Source: an archaeon
Lineage (GTDB): Archaea; Thermoproteota; Bathyarchaeia; TCS64
Assembly: GCA_020444005.1 (NCBI GenBank)
Contig: JAHLLU010000029.1
Span: forward strand, 1-11,895
DNA: 11,895 nucleotides
Reading direction: 5' to 3'
The notes beneath the pieces were generated by a model that had not been told where the DNA came from, did not search any database, and saw nothing but the letters and a program-made list of their open reading frames with translations. Below, piece after piece: positions 11,246-11,895 of this stretch. Every line of letters begins with the position of its first letter. Position 1 is the first letter of the stretch. The position numbers were made by a program, and so were the translations under genes.

Positions 11246-11895
11246 ATGGACAAATCCCAACTCAAACTAAAGGCACTAGCGGAGATAGACCGCAGAGCCG
11301 ACGAGATCATAGAATACGCCACAGCCATCTGGAAATACCCAGAACTAGGCTACAAAGAGTTCAAAACAGCAGAACTCACCGAACAGAAATACGAGGAGAT
11401 GGGCTGGCGCTATGAGAAAAAAATAGCCATAACCGGCAGTAAAGCCTACCTCAAAGACGATGGATCAAAACCAAGCATAGGCATAGTAGGCGAACTCGAC
11501 GCCCTACACATACCCGTCCACCCAGAAGCACACCCAGCCTCAGGCAACGTACACGCGTGCGGACACCACAGCCAGATGGCAGTAATGCTGGGCGTAGGCT
11601 ACGGACTGGACGTAGTCAAAGAATATCTGTCCGGAGAAATATTGATGGTGGCCGTACCCGCCGAAGAGTACATAGAAATCGATTACAGAAACCGCCTCAG
11701 AGAAGAGGGGAAACTAGAGTTCTTCGGAGGCAAACAAGAGTTCATCAGGTTAGGTGCCATGAAAGACATCGACATCTGCATCGGCAGCCACAGCGCCATG
11801 GACCAAACAAAACTCATAGGCGTAGGAGGCAGCAACAACGGCTTCATCGGCAAACTCGTTCACTACATTGGAAAAGAGGCACACGCAGGAGGATC
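11246..11895 (+). CDS. M20-family amidohydrolase (AbgB/M20D-like), 5' part
   Basis: N-terminal 216 codons of a zinc-dependent M20 peptidase/amidohydrolase; the frame runs off the right edge. Such enzymes remove an N-acyl or amide group from amino-acid conjugates; AbgB-like members act on p-aminobenzoyl-glutamate. Visible: the N-terminal helix with AIWKYPELGYKEFKT (family W/HxxPELGxxE), GELDALHIP at 82-90 (cf. xDMDALP), HACGHHSQMAVMLG at 103-116 with metal-binding Cys/His, PAEEYIEID at 138-146 with the catalytic Glu pair, GSHSAM, and the start of the dimerisation domain at GKEAHAGG. The ATG follows a 62-bp divergent spacer without a Shine-Dalgarno site, so the mRNA is probably leaderless. A family of about 400 residues is expected, so roughly half is missing. 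The substrate is not readable. Confidence 0.9.
   Translation, partial: MDKSQLKLKALAEIDRRADEIIEYATAIWKYPELGYKEFKTAELTEQKYEEMGWRYEKKIAITGSKAYLKDDGSKPSIGIVGELDALHIPVHPEAHPASGNVHACGHHSQMAVMLGVGYGLDVVKEYLSGEILMVAVPAEEYIEIDYRNRLREEGKLEFFGGKQEFIRLGAMKDIDICIGSHSAMDQTKLIGVGGSNNGFIGKLVHYIGKEAHAGG

Noticed and set aside
1..11895. CRISPR arrays, tRNA or rRNA genes, insertion sequences
   Set aside because: No repeated spacer structure, cloverleaf-like conserved arms, transposase frames or terminal repeats were seen on reading the window.

Overview
This window most likely comes from an anaerobic archaeon of moderate GC, probably an uncultured lineage that I cannot place further. The reasons are TATA-like A/T boxes about 30 bp ahead of start codons, several near-leaderless starts, GAGG/GGAGG Shine-Dalgarno sites inside operons, an archaeal-style sucCD pair, a DUF134 regulator and MinD-type ATPases carrying ferredoxin domains. 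The genome is very compact: three convergent gene pairs overlap at their stop codons and no gap exceeds about 205 bp.

Layout. 3-401 (+): 3' end of an HpcH/HpaI-family aldolase. 398-1495 (-): PLP-dependent ACC deaminase/D-cysteine desulfhydrase-like enzyme. 1529-1846 (-): DUF134 DNA-binding protein, divergent from 1943-2296 (+), a DUF5320-like small RG-rich coiled-coil protein, which is followed by 2324-2659 (+), a NifX-type protein. Facing these on the minus strand is a tight operon read from 5953 down to 2648: Mrp/NBP35-type ATPase, NifX-type protein with an RG tail, NifX-type protein with a Cys/His tail, then two MinD-type ATPases each with an inserted 2x[4Fe-4S] ferredoxin domain. 6018-7808 (-): CLC chloride channel/transporter with two CBS domains. 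7835-8386 (+): Nudix hydrolase. 8383-10397 (-): sucCD, succinate-CoA ligase. 10602-11183 (-): unknown protein. 11246-11895 (+): 5' part of an M20 amidohydrolase.

Main system. Genes from 1529 to 5953 look like one metal-sulfur cofactor module: three NifX-type cluster-binding proteins, three deviant-Walker ATPases (two with ferredoxin domains, one with a CxxC), a small scaffold-like protein and a dedicated regulator. The gene content resembles the orange-protein (ORP) loci of anaerobic sulfate reducers, whose NifX-like protein binds a Mo-Cu-S cluster. Here sigma-54 control is absent. Instead a palindrome, TGTG-N4-TGCAC(A/G), occurs three times between the divergent DUF134 and DUF5320 genes and once directly before the Mrp operon 4.1 kb away. 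I infer that DUF134 reads this site and ties the two transcription units into one regulon. The D-cysteine desulfhydrase-like gene behind DUF134 could be a sulfide source, but that is speculative.
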